DNA of 64,000 nucleotides from Brucella pseudogrignonensis (GCF_002252525.1 NZ_NNRM01000046.1:157831-221830), one strand, 5' to 3'. Counted from the stretch's first letter, positions 44,636-53,881 are shown. Program-made: numbers and translations. The notes: generated by a model from the letters alone, not told the origin.

Positions 44636-46792
44636 GTGAAAAAAATACACTCAAAACACTACGGCATTCTTTTACTCGGTGTTGCCTATAGCGCATTCAT
44701 CGCGGGCATTCCTGCTGCCTATGCGCAATCGGCGGGCGGTACACAGCAGAGTGCAGAAGCGGGCGACAAGTCACAAGACAAGAAGGTTCCAGGCTCTGTA
44801 GAGCTTCAGCCGATTATCATCAGTGCAGGCGTGGACATGGACGCGCCTTATCTGACGCCGGGCGGTGTCAGCGTCATCGATGGCAATATCGTGCAGGAAA
44901 AATACGGTGGCGATGCAAACGCGATCGTTCGCTCCATGCCCGGCACTTTCACGCGTATCTCATCGAGCCAGCCGGGTGTTGCGGTTAATATTCGTGGCTT
45001 TGAATCGGATGGTCGCATCAATACCATGATTGATGGTGTGCCGCAGATGTTCAGAAACACCGCAGGTCATGCTTCGACCGGTGGAGAACTGCTCTATATC
45101 GATACCAACCTTCTAGCGGGCGTGGGTGCAGAGCGCGGTGCTGTAAACGGTGCCCATGGTATGGGATCGCTTGCCGGGGCGGTCAATTTCAGGACGATTG
45201 ATTTTGAAGATGTGGTCCTTGAAGGACAGGATCAGGGCGTCAAGACAATCATGAAGGCCGGAAATAACGGCTTCGGGCTTTCAGGCATGATTGCCGGTGG
45301 CGCAAGGACCAATATCCCTGGGTCGGGAACGGCGTCGATTGTTGGTGCTTTCAGCTATAGCGATCGCGAAAACTACCGCCGAGGAGACGGTGTTTACAAT
45401 ACGCCGGATGCGAGCAACAAGCCGGGTTCGGGTTTGTTGAAGTTTCATTTCCAGCCAGACGATGTGCATGATCTGAAACTCGGCGCACGATGGTACAAGA
45501 ACCACTTTCTGGTTTCGGGCTATGAGTGGGGCGTAACGAACTCCACTTACACGGCCAACTATACCTATAATCCGGATAGTGACTGGATCGATTTGAAGGT
45601 CAACGCTTATTATAACCGCACGGATATGTCTTACGATCCGACGACCGGCGGTTCTTATCGGCAGCGCCAGACGCGTGATAATGGCTATGGTTTCGATGTC
45701 ACGAACACCAGCCGCTTTGACATCACCGACGCAATCAGTGCGCGATGGGAATATGGCGCGGCCTATTCTTCGGACGATTACAAGGTCAATAATTATCGTG
45801 GGGCAAACCCTCCCGGCAGAATGCAAAAAGCGCGTGCATTCACAGACCTTACTTTGTCGAGCGGCATCTTTGAGCTGAGCACAGGGGTAAATTACGACTA
45901 CTGGACCCTGAGTGGGCACCAAAGTCCTTGCACCGCCAATGTCGGTTTCTGCCCACCAACGGGCGGTAATGTCGATGTGTCACGAAGTGAAAATGCGTTA
46001 AATCCGAAGATTACTCTCTCCGCCAAGCCGCTGGATTGGTTGCAACCCTACGTCACCTATGCTCACACGTTCCGGCCTCCATCGGCGCGCGAAGCGCTTT
46101 GGGCACTGGTTCCAATCGGCGCTGGCATTGGTGGTGGCCAGTTCTCCAACTTCTACCTCGATCCGGAAAAGTCTCGCGGATGGGAGTTCGGCACGAATGT
46201 CATTAAAGATGACGTATTGCTGGCAGGCGATGCATTGCGCTTGAAGGTGAACTACTTCCGCTACGATATCGAAAACTATATCGTCAACAATATCATCAGC
46301 CTGCCGGGCGATCCGTATGAACGGGCAATCTGGGTCAATGTGCCCGGAACCACCCACTCACGCGGCTTCGAAATCGAAGGCGGTTATGATGCGCGGTTTG
46401 CCTATGTGAACTTGTCTTATACCCATGCAACCAACGATCAGCCAGTTGGCTGGGGTGCAGGCATCGGCAATGGCGACTCGAAATTTCTGCCGGAAGACTA
46501 TGTTACCGCCGATGTCGGCGTTCGTGCATTTGATGAAGCTCTGACGGTTGGTGCCACGATGAATTATGTTGGCGGCAGTCGCTACGCAGTTGGATTTGGC
46601 GATACCGAGAAGAAGGAAGCCTATACGCTTTACAATCTCTATGCCTCGTACAAGTTCAACAAACACGCAACCGCTTTCATGAACGTCGAGAACCTGACGG
46701 ATGTGGCGTATAGCCCAGCTGTATCGGGTGAAATGGCTGACAAAACAGGGCGCGGACGCACCTTTATGGTGGGACTCACAACCCAGTTCTGA
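44636..46792 (+). CDS. TonB-dependent heme/hemoprotein-type outer-membrane receptor
   Basis: 718 residues from a GTG at 44636 with GAGGAAA before it. Signal peptide to about residue 30 (IPAAYAQ), no STN domain, plug at about 60-190 (VAVNIRGFESDGRINTMIDG) and barrel ending in TTQF. It contains YVTYAHTFRPPSAREALWAL, a FRAP-box-like motif of heme receptors. Plug and barrel motifs resemble those of 12452-16075, suggesting the same family. Lacking STN it cannot do surface signalling. An AT-rich stretch with TAATTATCATGTTAAC 250 bases upstream may be an iron-control site. Confidence 0.9.
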   Translation: MKKIHSKHYGILLLGVAYSAFIAGIPAAYAQSAGGTQQSAEAGDKSQDKKVPGSVELQPIIISAGVDMDAPYLTPGGVSVIDGNIVQEKYGGDANAIVRSMPGTFTRISSSQPGVAVNIRGFESDGRINTMIDGVPQMFRNTAGHASTGGELLYIDTNLLAGVGAERGAVNGAHGMGSLAGAVNFRTIDFEDVVLEGQDQGVKTIMKAGNNGFGLSGMIAGGARTNIPGSGTASIVGAFSYSDRENYRRGDGVYNTPDASNKPGSGLLKFHFQPDDVHDLKLGARWYKNHFLVSGYEWGVTNSTYTANYTYNPDSDWIDLKVNAYYNRTDMSYDPTTGGSYRQRQTRDNGYGFDVTNTSRFDITDAISARWEYGAAYSSDDYKVNNYRGANPPGRMQKARAFTDLTLSSGIFELSTGVNYDYWTLSGHQSPCTANVGFCPPTGGNVDVSRSENALNPKITLSAKPLDWLQPYVTYAHTFRPPSAREALWALVPIGAGIGGGQFSNFYLDPEKSRGWEFGTNVIKDDVLLAGDALRLKVNYFRYDIENYIVNNIISLPGDPYERAIWVNVPGTTHSRGFEIEGGYDARFAYVNLSYTHATNDQPVGWGAGIGNGDSKFLPEDYVTADVGVRAFDEALTVGATMNYVGGSRYAVGFGDTEKKEAYTLYNLYASYKFNKHATAFMNVENLTDVAYSPAVSGEMADKTGRGRTFMVGLTTQF

Positions 46793-46809
46793 CCTGCAAA
46801 AATGAAAAT

Positions 46810-46838
46810 CAGACGGCTGGCGTAATGTCAGCCGTCTG
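46810..46838. terminator. Bidirectional terminator between receptor and bphP
   Basis: CAGACGGCTG / CAGCCGTCTG stem (10 bp) around GCGTAATGT. The T-rich tail is on the minus-strand side, so it best terminates bphP; it also lies 18 bases after the receptor stop. Confidence 0.75.
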
Positions 46839-46841
46839 AAC

Positions 46842-48974
46842 TTAGAGCTCGATAGGGACTGTGACCACGACTTTCAGACCCGGATCGTTGTTGAGCTCTT
46901 CCATCTCGCCACCAAGTCCCAACACAATGGCATTGAGCATTTTGCTGCCAAAGCCGACACGGCTTCGTGTCTTGCCCGTTCCATTATCAGCCACGATCAG
47001 ACGCGCCTGATTGAAATGCTGATCAAGCGTAACCCAGGTTGGTCCCGGCGAACCATCATAGGCATATTTATTCGCGTTGGTCACAAGCTCGGAATAGACC
47101 AGACCGATATTGATTGCACGGTCGGCATTGATCAGCACATGCGAGAGCCTGCTTGTATGGCGGCTGCGCCATTCCTCGCCCATCGATTGAAACAGTTCGT
47201 TCGACAGTTCGTCTAGATAGCGGGCAAGATCAACTGAGCCGACATAGCTGTCGGAATAAAGACGGCGGTGGACGAGTGCCACCGCGGCAATACGGCTGCG
47301 GGCATCCGTCAAATATTGCGTAATCAACGGATCGTCGGTTTCCCGCATTTGCATACCAAGGAAGGTCGAAACGAGCTGAAGACTGTTCTGAACGCGGTGA
47401 TTGATTTCCTTCATCAGAAAATCTTTCTGTTCCAGAAGCTTATCCTGCTGTTCCAGAGTACGCTGCAATTCGCGGTTCAGCTTGTCGATCCGACGGCGTT
47501 GATAGGCCTCATGAATGACGCGGCTAATGCGATGCATCGCATCGATCTTATTAAAATTCCAATAGCGTGAGCGACCATGCACTTCTTCCGACCAGGCTTT
47601 AAACGAGGCGCGTGGCGTGAGAGGTGTTGAGGCAGAACCGGACGTATCCTTATGAGGATTGCCGGCCCATTCGACGATCTGCACTTTTTCGGCGCGCGAC
47701 CAGATAAGAAATACATCTTCATCCAAATGCAGTTTCAACACGGCGATGCCGCTGGCAATCGGAATGATATGTTGCGGCAGATCTTTATGACGACCCATTT
47801 CATGCGAATGAAACAGCCCGTCCTTGAACCTGTTGTGGACCAGATCAAGGATAATGCGCAGATCGGAAATATCGGGCGATGCACCGGACCGCGCCGCAAG
47901 CTTTCCATTGGAAACCACGGCAAAGCCATCCGCAATCATCATCTGCCGCAGATTATCGGCTGTTTCGGCAAGGCGTTCTTCGAGTGGTGCGTTAATCAGG
48001 AGTGCTTCGACCAGCCGGTCTTCATGCGCACGCAGACGCAACCGCTCGCGGACATTTTCTGCTTCATCCTTCGATTTCATCTGTCGGGCGAGGCTGGCGG
48101 CCAGCGCACGGGCTGATGCACGCGTTGCGAATGGCATAGAAAGCGGTGCAACATTGTGGCAGGCAATGAGGCCCCAGAGCACGCCATCCTTGATGATGGA
48201 GACTGATGCGCTCGCGCCAACGCCCATATTCTGCAGATATTGCAGGTGAATGGGTGACACGCTACGTAGGGCTAAATCGCTCAAATCCAGCGGCTGCTGT
48301 GGTTCTTCACTGTACCATCTCAGGGGAGCCGGGACATAAGACGATTCTGGAATGACGCGCACGCGATTGCGGAGATAAAGAGCCCTCGCCTGTTTGGGGA
48401 TGTCGCTGGCAGGAAAATGGTGGTTGAGAAAAGAAGGGTAATTGTCGTTGCCATCTTCAGCTACCACAACGCCGGACGCATCTTCGAGAAACTGATAGAT
48501 CATTACGCGGTCAAAACCGGTCAGTTTGCGGAATGCCACGACAGCTTTCTGAAAAAGCGTCCTGACGTCGGGTGCAGCCTCAAACTGATAAGCCACCGCC
48601 TCAAGACCAGACAGGGACTGCTCAGGCGTAACAAATGAATGCAGTGCGGGTTCTATTTCGACCAGCAGATATTCGTTGAGGATATGACCAAGAAGATCGA
48701 AGGTTTCCTCTCCAATGATGAGCTTACCCAGAATGATTTCATCGGCTCGCGGCGCTTCTGCGGCGAGCGCCAATACATCGAATTGCAATAATTCATTGAG
48801 GTTCTGGCCGGGCCATGCCACGCCGAAATAGGCTTCCAGTTGCCCGGCGCCACCGACGACGAGACCGCTCTGCAACTCTGCTATGAGCAGCATTCCATGC
48901 GGTTGAATAGACCCGGGTATATGAATTGGCTCGCGGTCGCAGGCAGTCTGATCAAGCGGGCTGTCTGGCGACAT
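46842..48974 (-). CDS. bphP: Bacteriophytochrome with HWE/HisKA_2-type histidine kinase
   Basis: 710 residues from the ATG at 48974. Order: PAS with the biliverdin-binding Cys at position 12 (TACDREPIHIPGSIQPHG), GAF at about 130-300 with HHFPASDIP, PHY at about 310-490, then a kinase with the phospho-His in EINHRVQNSLQLVS and an ATPase domain (VYSELVTNANKYAY; GFGSKMLNAIVLGLGG). The kinase is of the HisKA_2/HWE class common in alphaproteobacteria and not the classical HisKA. Its start overlaps the end of bphO by 23 bases, so chromophore supply and photoreceptor are coupled. No response regulator gene is adjacent. Confidence 0.92.
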   Translation of the reverse strand: MSPDSPLDQTACDREPIHIPGSIQPHGMLLIAELQSGLVVGGAGQLEAYFGVAWPGQNLNELLQFDVLALAAEAPRADEIILGKLIIGEETFDLLGHILNEYLLVEIEPALHSFVTPEQSLSGLEAVAYQFEAAPDVRTLFQKAVVAFRKLTGFDRVMIYQFLEDASGVVVAEDGNDNYPSFLNHHFPASDIPKQARALYLRNRVRVIPESSYVPAPLRWYSEEPQQPLDLSDLALRSVSPIHLQYLQNMGVGASASVSIIKDGVLWGLIACHNVAPLSMPFATRASARALAASLARQMKSKDEAENVRERLRLRAHEDRLVEALLINAPLEERLAETADNLRQMMIADGFAVVSNGKLAARSGASPDISDLRIILDLVHNRFKDGLFHSHEMGRHKDLPQHIIPIASGIAVLKLHLDEDVFLIWSRAEKVQIVEWAGNPHKDTSGSASTPLTPRASFKAWSEEVHGRSRYWNFNKIDAMHRISRVIHEAYQRRRIDKLNRELQRTLEQQDKLLEQKDFLMKEINHRVQNSLQLVSTFLGMQMRETDDPLITQYLTDARSRIAAVALVHRRLYSDSYVGSVDLARYLDELSNELFQSMGEEWRSRHTSRLSHVLINADRAINIGLVYSELVTNANKYAYDGSPGPTWVTLDQHFNQARLIVADNGTGKTRSRVGFGSKMLNAIVLGLGGEMEELNNDPGLKVVVTVPIEL

Positions 48975-49557
48975 AGTTGAAGACCTTTTGATAATTATAC
49001 TCAAAGGCACCGAATGCTGCGATGGCTGCAAATTTGCAGCGCTCTTCGTCATCGTCATCAAAGGGCGTTATATCGATCAAATTAAGTGTTTGCTGCCATG
49101 AACGCAAGTTTGCCATCTGTCGGTCGAGATGCCGGGCACCGAACTCTTTGGTGAAGCCGAGTTTGGCAACTTGTTCTGCGCGATCCTGAACCCGGATGGC
49201 GGATGCCTCCAGCGCATAGAGTGTCCCGATAATGGTTGGCAGATCGACCGGCTCCGTCGCGCGCTTGAACTTCAATGTCTCAGGCGGCAGGCAATCGGGA
49301 AAGTCATTTATATCGTTGGCCAGATCAGGCTCGATCCTACGTTCGTTCCATTGCGGCAGAAGAGCCTCGATGTGGCTTGTTTCAAGCATGGATTCCAGCA
49401 ATAGGCGGCTTGCAAGGGTTGCCAGCAAGTAATTTCTGTAGGAAGCTTCTGAACCAAACATGGACAGATCGCTGCACAGAGCATCGACTCGGTTATGATG
49501 AGGATCGGTGGCCGATTTTAATCGCCAGTACCGCCCCGACGTCACTTTATGGAACAT
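48952..49557 (-). CDS. bphO: Heme oxygenase supplying biliverdin to the phytochrome
   Basis: 201 residues of the BphO/HemO type. The N-terminal WRLKSATDPHHNRVDALCSD places the proximal His near residue 20, and TLYALEASAIRVQD is the distal helix. It opens heme to biliverdin IX-alpha. It lies directly upstream of bphP with a 23-base overlap. It shares little with the heme oxygenase at 16222-16839 beyond the fold, so the genome has two dedicated enzymes: one for iron gain, one for the chromophore. Confidence 0.88.
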   Translation of the reverse strand: MFHKVTSGRYWRLKSATDPHHNRVDALCSDLSMFGSEASYRNYLLATLASRLLLESMLETSHIEALLPQWNERRIEPDLANDINDFPDCLPPETLKFKRATEPVDLPTIIGTLYALEASAIRVQDRAEQVAKLGFTKEFGARHLDRQMANLRSWQQTLNLIDITPFDDDDEERCKFAAIAAFGAFEYNYQKVFNYVARQPA

Positions 49558-49980
49558 TAAAGAAATTCACTCCGCCTAAATCTGGAGTGTCCGAAATCTA
49601 TAAATTCAGACGCACGTCTCCGGGCGCGTTAACGCAACAGATGCAATTTTGTTCCGCAACATTGGGTGGTGTCCGCACATAAGTAAATGTCGCGCAAGCC
49701 AGGAAAAGCTTGAACCGGATGATGTGCTTGAGAAAAAGCCAAAAGCTGAAAAGCATCTAAGTGCTTAAAGATAATGATAAATTTAAGACCTGGAGTTCGA
49801 ATGGTGGGCGTAAAGGGATTGAGCCTGTGACCCTTACAATGTCATCATATATCCCCTATCGGAAAAACTCGAAATACGGGTGAGGGAGACCTAAATATCA
49901 GCCCTCTCCGCACCTATCTTAATTTTGTGTTCTTCTTGGCAGGTTTTACTTGAACCGGAGAGAACTACGTATAAACCTGC
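49558..49980. other. Gene-free junction between host genes and accessory region
   Basis: No open frame with protein-like composition. It holds the upstream region of bphO and, at 49802-49845, a tRNA 3' fragment. Sequence beyond about 49700 turns AT-rich. Confidence 0.6.
49802..49845 (-). other. tRNA 3'-end fragment (probable attachment-site remnant)
   Basis: Read on the minus strand: an anticodon-loop-like TGACAT, a variable region, a T-arm-like ACAGG-CTCAATC-CCTTT and an acceptor end ACGCCCACCA. The order and the CCA fit a tRNA (GAC, valine type) 3' half. The 5' half and a matching acceptor strand are absent, and one T-stem pair is mismatched, so it is not a functional tRNA. It lies 136 bases from a broken integrase, the usual place of an attachment site. 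Confidence 0.5.
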
Positions 49981-50673
49981 TTACAAAGCCTCAGCAGCTT
50001 TACGCAAATGGGAAGGCGGGTATCGAGTATACATACGACCGCTTGTGGCAGAGTTTTTGTGACCCAGAAACTGAGACATTTTCTCCATCGGTATGCCTGC
50101 TTCGATCATCCAAACAGCGGCAGTGTATCGGAAAAAATGCGCCGATATTCCATCTAAGCAGGCCTTGTCCGCAGATGTGGCAATTCCTGTCTCCAGGTTA
50201 TGGACCGGCTGACCGGCCCATTCGACCACGTAATCAGTGATCGCGCCGGTTCTGGCTTCTTTCACAACGGCCATCGACGTTGCATTGATTGGCACGATCG
50301 CTCTGCCTGTTCAGCGGGCTGCATCACCTGGATCGCGCAGATAGATCAGTTTGCTATCCAAATCCACACGATGCCACGCCAATTCGAGAATCGCTGGACG
50401 CGCGCAGTAGTCGCGGGCAAAAGGTGAAACGATAGGCGCAGGTCAGGCGCTCTTGCCTCTGCAAACATCTTTCGCGATTCATTTTTGTGACGCTCCGCAA
50501 TGTGCGCTTTGCAGTCTTCCCTCGTAATACTTTCGCCATCACGATCCCCAAGCCTTTCTTCATGCCTTTCAAATATGTTTCATCGTGGCGATAATTGCGT
50601 GCCCTGCTTTGTCAGTGACGTAACGGTTCCAAAGGTCAGAAACCTTCTGACCTATAGGCGCGTGTTTCTGCAT
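49981..50673 (-). pseudogene. Decayed phage-type tyrosine recombinase (integrase)
   Basis: From the ATG at 50673 the N-terminal part reads MQKHAPIGQKVSDLWNRYVT, then stops; RLGDRDGESITREDC follows in another frame; about 100 codons of the middle are missing; the catalytic half resumes with ARPAILELAWHRVDLDSKL, is cut by an in-frame TGA at 50311-50313, and ends with HFFRYTAAVWMIEAGIP and GRMYTRYPP. Catalytic Arg, HxxR and Tyr are still readable. At least one stop, a frameshift and a deletion make it inactive. It marks the left end of the accessory element. Confidence 0.75.
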
Positions 50674-50731
50674 AAATTGAAGGCACAGGGAGGTTAGTTT
50701 GGCGAGCTCTGGCCGCGTTAAATATGCTGCT

Positions 50732-50956
50732 TCATCCAAGCATTCTTGCCATATTCGGTGCGCGCTCTGCCGATAGTTTTATGTCGGCATCACCGTAGTC
50801 GAATGCGCTCTTGGCGTAACGAGTCAGATCTCCCTTATCTTCCTGCGAGGTCGGGAGGCGACCTAACATCTCGCAGCAAAGGTTATATTCTTTTTGGAGC
50901 GAGTCAAATTCCTGAGGGGTAAATATCCCTTCATAGGCTGCGCTTGTGAACGGCAC
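50732..50956 (-). CDS. MPFR-family small protein, copy a
   Basis: 74 residues if started at GTG 50956 (VPFTSAAYEGIFTP), which aligns with the MPFR starts of three relatives at 58127, 58355 and 58733; an ATG at 50986 adds ten residues. Shared pattern: PF...G.F.P...L.Q.AY..C..LGR, then an amphipathic helix and D..ia....e....l. All are about 72-76 residues, soluble and helical. Function unknown. It lies just downstream of the zinc-ribbon gene of the first cassette. Confidence 0.6.
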   Translation of the reverse strand: MPFTSAAYEGIFTPQEFDSLQKEYNLCCEMLGRLPTSQEDKGDLTRYAKSAFDYGDADIKLSAERAPNMARMLG

Positions 50957-50992
50957 GTCGGCTCTGCTAGTATAAAAAGAAAACAACCGATT

Positions 50993-51202
50993 TTATTTGT
51001 GCGCAATCAAACTAAACGTTACTCGACAGAACACCTGCTGCGCACGTTTGATCCAGGAAAACAGCCTTTCGCCATAGATCACAAAATCGATTCCGCACGA
51101 TCCGCAGGTGAGCAGATCATTTGTTTTAAGCCAAGTCGTAGTCTTCTCGGTCTTATTTGAACATACGGGACAAGTAACCCCGATTATTTGATCTTCATAC
51201 AC
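50993..51202 (-). CDS. Small zinc-ribbon protein, copy a
   Basis: 69 residues. Two Cys pairs, CPVCSNKTEKTTTWL and LLTCGSCGIDFVIYGE, form a zinc ribbon; the rest is basic and helical. GGGGG lies nine bases before the ATG. About three quarters of the residues match the copy at 59455-59682. The sequence fits a small nucleic-acid- or protein-binding ribbon; no specific function can be stated. Confidence 0.7.
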   Translation of the reverse strand: MYEDQIIGVTCPVCSNKTEKTTTWLKTNDLLTCGSCGIDFVIYGERLFSWIKRAQQVFCRVTFSLIAHK

Positions 51203-51330
51203 GATAACCCCCTCGGTGATTCAGCATATGCTAATCTAACTGACTACAGTGTTTCTGACAGGCACACCACTGTACAGGGTATTTTTCTGTGGGGTTTCTC
51301 ATGCTGTTTAAGAGATCAGTGATGTAACGG

Positions 51331-51423
51331 TCACAAGCCCAAACCGAAAGCCAAATACAGGCTCCATGCAAGCGTGAGCAGGAAGATTCCGACCAAAATT
51401 TTTGTTACTGTCTCTGGAGCCAT
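51331..51423 (-). CDS. 30-residue membrane microprotein, copy a
   Basis: Begins MAPETVTKILVGIFLL and continues as one hydrophobic helix to the stop. A second copy (59811-59903) has the same length and position. Over the first 26 codons there are eight silent differences and only one amino-acid change (Leu to Phe), the pattern of a translated, selected gene. The ribosome site is weak (GGAA). Found by reading between annotated genes; too short for usual gene calling. Confidence 0.65.
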   Translation of the reverse strand: MAPETVTKILVGIFLLTLAWSLYLAFGLGL

Positions 51424-51502
51424 TTCCAATAACCGCTAGAACCTACTTCGTAGGTGGTATGATATGAGAAATGGTCTCCATTTTTGCAAGAAAAAATGAA
51501 AC

Positions 51503-51805
51503 TTACTTGCCGCAACGCTGCGGGAACAGCTTCACATCAAACTGCCGCCCTCCAACCATCTGCTTCTGTTGAGGTTCCGTTACTATCAAAGCCCGAATAG
51601 AGCACGGTCCAGCGATGACTTGGTATTGATCCCGCTTCTGATAAATTACTTTGGTAATAGGATGAGCGGGAACTTGCTCCGCAACTGCTGCAATGATCGC
51701 CGTTAACTCTTTTGCCCTTTGGTAGTTTGGAGCAAGCGCGGCATGAGAAGCGGTCGATAAACAGAATAGACCCATTGCACCAATTGCCGCGGTTTTCAAA
51801 TACAT
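51503..51805 (-). CDS. Small exported protein, copy a
   Basis: 100 residues from the ATG at 51805 (GGAG six bases before). Signal peptide YLKTAAIGAMGLFCLSTASHA; the mature part has QRAKELTAIIAAVAEQVPAHP and two cysteines (GPCSIRA, FPQRCGK) probably forming a disulfide. The copy at 59983-60285 is about 85 percent identical in protein. Predicted to be periplasmic; no family recognised. Confidence 0.75.
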   Translation of the reverse strand: MYLKTAAIGAMGLFCLSTASHAALAPNYQRAKELTAIIAAVAEQVPAHPITKVIYQKRDQYQVIAGPCSIRALIVTEPQQKQMVGGRQFDVKLFPQRCGK

Positions 51806-52161
51806 CGTCATCTCCTCGTTTGGTCTCACTTGGGAAGGCAAAAACAACATAACTGAAACCAATTAAATTATTCAAAAAGCGGATGGGCAATAATAAGCAG
51901 GCGAGCAAATGTCCACCTGATTGCCAGGAGGTGTAAATCCTCCCGCAGCGCCAAACACTTCAGCACAGTTTCTAGGCAATGTCTCAACGGAATGCGAGGC
52001 TCACAGGCGTCGATCAAGATGAGACTAACTTATCTTGAAGACCATGCGGCAATAGCAAATAGCCAAACCTCGCACATAATCAGAACGGCGACGCTGAGCT
52101 ATCGTGACACGCCCTTCTGTTTTTGATAAATGTCCCCCTGTTATATTCTGGGAGACTTGAG
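51806..52161. other. Intergenic stretch, no gene seen
   Basis: 356 bases without a convincing frame on either strand. It holds upstream regions of the exported-protein gene (left) and of the zinc-ribbon membrane gene (right). No hairpin array or repeat stands out. Confidence 0.5.
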
Positions 52162-52413
52162 ATGGCATGCGGACGATGTGGGAACGAAAGCTGCAACGAG
52201 GGTATGAAATGTTCAAGCTGCGGCGCTGAATATCGTCGTAAGCGGTTTCTTCTGTTATCAACCGTTCTTTTGAGTTTGATTATTTCTGCCGGGTTCCTAG
52301 CGAACAGGTCAGGGTATTTCTCAATCTTGTTGTGGTTGGCTCTGCAGACACCTCTTGTAGGTTTGATGTATCGCGCATCACGTCAATCTTGGCGTGTGCG
52401 ACCAGTTAGCTAA
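52162..52413 (+). CDS. Zinc-ribbon protein with two membrane helices
   Basis: 83 residues from the ATG at 52162 with GGGAGA eight bases before it. N-terminal CGRCGNESC and CSSCGAEYRRKR form a zinc ribbon, followed by helices FLLLSTVLLSLIISAGFLA and ILLWLALQTPLVGLMY. A cytosolic ribbon anchored to the membrane is implied. It is followed 21 bases later by a strong terminator, so it is probably a complete one-gene unit. Confidence 0.7.
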   Translation: MACGRCGNESCNEGMKCSSCGAEYRRKRFLLLSTVLLSLIISAGFLANRSGYFSILLWLALQTPLVGLMYRASRQSWRVRPVS

Positions 52414-52434
52414 GTTCTCGACAATTTGCGTCTC

Positions 52435-52462
52435 AGCCCCGCCTAGTGCGGGGCTTTTCTTT
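52435..52462 (+). terminator. Terminator (AGCCCCGC-CTAGT-GCGGGGCT)
   Basis: Perfect 8-bp stem with loop CTAGT and a T-rich tail, after the zinc-ribbon membrane gene. The same 17-base core recurs at 61927-61943. Confidence 0.85.
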
Positions 52463-52689
52463 ATCAGACATCGGAGAACGATGCTTTCGCTTAAGTGTCA
52501 CGGCGGCAGCAATGCTGTCGTCTGTTAGCGGCTTTTTGTCGGCTCTGTTTAGTACCCCTGTGCCTGCAATAGAAACCGGTACCAAAGCACTTAATTGCTT
52601 TCTGAATACGCTAATCGACACTCTTCTGCAGGCTGCACTGCTGGCAAAGTACCTCTAGCAGGAATTTTCGGGTCAGGTGGGGGAGTGAT

Positions 52690-53016
52690 GGTGTTTTTGG
52701 GTCACTCTTGGGAGGTCTGTTCCGGGAAAATGGCGGTCCTGTTAAAAAGGGCAACCTCACATAGTGGAAGAAAAGCGCCCCGAAGTATTTGTTCCTGATC
52801 AGAATGGTACCATCTTGCCAAGAGTTCCTTCCCTATGAGCACCGACATCGCCTGTGACTTCAGCGATAACGGGAACGACTGGTACATCGAACGCTCATGT
52901 CACGATTGGAGTTAGCTTAGATACCGATGGCAACCTGCAGGCGCGCTGCAATAGCGGCTTACGATACAGGCGGAGCAGTACGGAGAGCTCGTGACTTTCG
53001 TCAGGTTCGCTCGTGA
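52690..53016 (+). pseudogene. Decayed phage tail tape-measure C-terminus
   Basis: Three frames in sequence give a protein-like reading: FGSLLGGLFRENGGPVKKG, then EKRPEVFVPDQNGTILPRVP ending in a stop at 52836, then TSAITGTTGTSNAHVTIGV and LDTDGNLQA, then AIAAYDTGGAVRRARDF to a stop at 53014. The first two pieces match the typical ends of phage tape-measure proteins (glycine-rich tail, then E.RPE.F.P..G.I.P). At least two frameshifts break it. This is direct evidence for a degraded tailed prophage. Confidence 0.6.
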
Positions 53017-53569
53017 GGGATGGCAAAGTAATGGCTCAGGTATCACCGAGCGGTCTGAGGTACGAACCTGCATTTCCTTTTCTAAACCGATCAGTTTCGA
53101 TGTCGAAGTATGGCGAGAAGGCTTCGGCTCAAGGCATTTATGATCGCTGTCGAGATGGACTTATCACGGTTCATTACACGCCAAAGCACGTTTGCATTGC
53201 AGGCTTATTATGGTGATCCTAACAATTCGACACACGCTGCTATTAACGGCAATACAATTAACCTTGGAACAGTGGTTTTCTGATTATAGCTGAAAGCGGG
53301 TGATCTCATCGGGCTGACGAATGGCAACTATAACCTGATCGTCCGATTAGCTGCCGATGCGACTGCATCCACAACAAACTTGCAGGGTCAGAGCCTTTGC
53401 AAAAAGTAGCTCGCACGTGGATGAAGGAAGGAGTAACACTCCTTGAAAGCGACAAGACCCACATCGCGTGCTCGCATGCTAACGATTAGCATGTTGGAAA
53501 CGCTCAGCGTCAAACCGAAGTTCAGAAAATACGCGCTGGTTAAGTTATCGCCCGACTGTGGTGAAGCCG
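53017..53569. other. Decayed, probably phage-derived DNA without intact genes
   Basis: Short protein-like stretches in changing frames (for example MAQVSPSGLRYEPAF near 53030) follow the tape-measure remnant in the order expected for distal tail genes, but no frame is intact. Confidence 0.4.
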
Positions 53570-53824
53570 TTAGATAAGCGGCTCAGGATGTTCTTTTGCC
53601 GCTCCCAGTGCTTTGAGCACCGCAGCGCGGCCATTGAAGTCGATATCGTTTGGCGGCATCTTGTCGAAAGCGCTCAACATAATCTTCTGAACATTGTTGG
53701 CTTGGAAGATCGCCTCGATCATCTCATCGACGTATTCAGGTCCACGGTCTTTGGCGATCACCCTCAGAGCCTCTGACAGAGCAAACCTCAGATAGAGATG
53801 CTCAGCTTTTATCTTGTCGCTCAT
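53570..53824 (-). CDS. Small protein of unknown function (84 aa)
   Basis: 84 residues with an ideal ribosome site (AGGAGGA four bases before the ATG). Soluble and mostly helical: KIKAEHLYLRFALSEALRVI, YVDEMIEAIFQANNVQKIM. No family recognised. It stands alone among decayed phage DNA and looks intact, suggesting a gene added to the element (moron type). Confidence 0.65.
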   Translation of the reverse strand: MSDKIKAEHLYLRFALSEALRVIAKDRGPEYVDEMIEAIFQANNVQKIMLSAFDKMPPNDIDFNGRAAVLKALGAAKEHPEPLI

Positions 53825-53881
53825 GCTTCCTCCTGGGGAACTACTGCAAGAGGATTAAAACTTCCAAGGATGGAGAAAACA

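Noticed and set aside
52433-52621. 62-residue minus-strand frame over the terminator at 52435
   Set aside because: It ends inside a strong plus-strand terminator and its GTG has only a poor ribosome site; kept out for lack of support.
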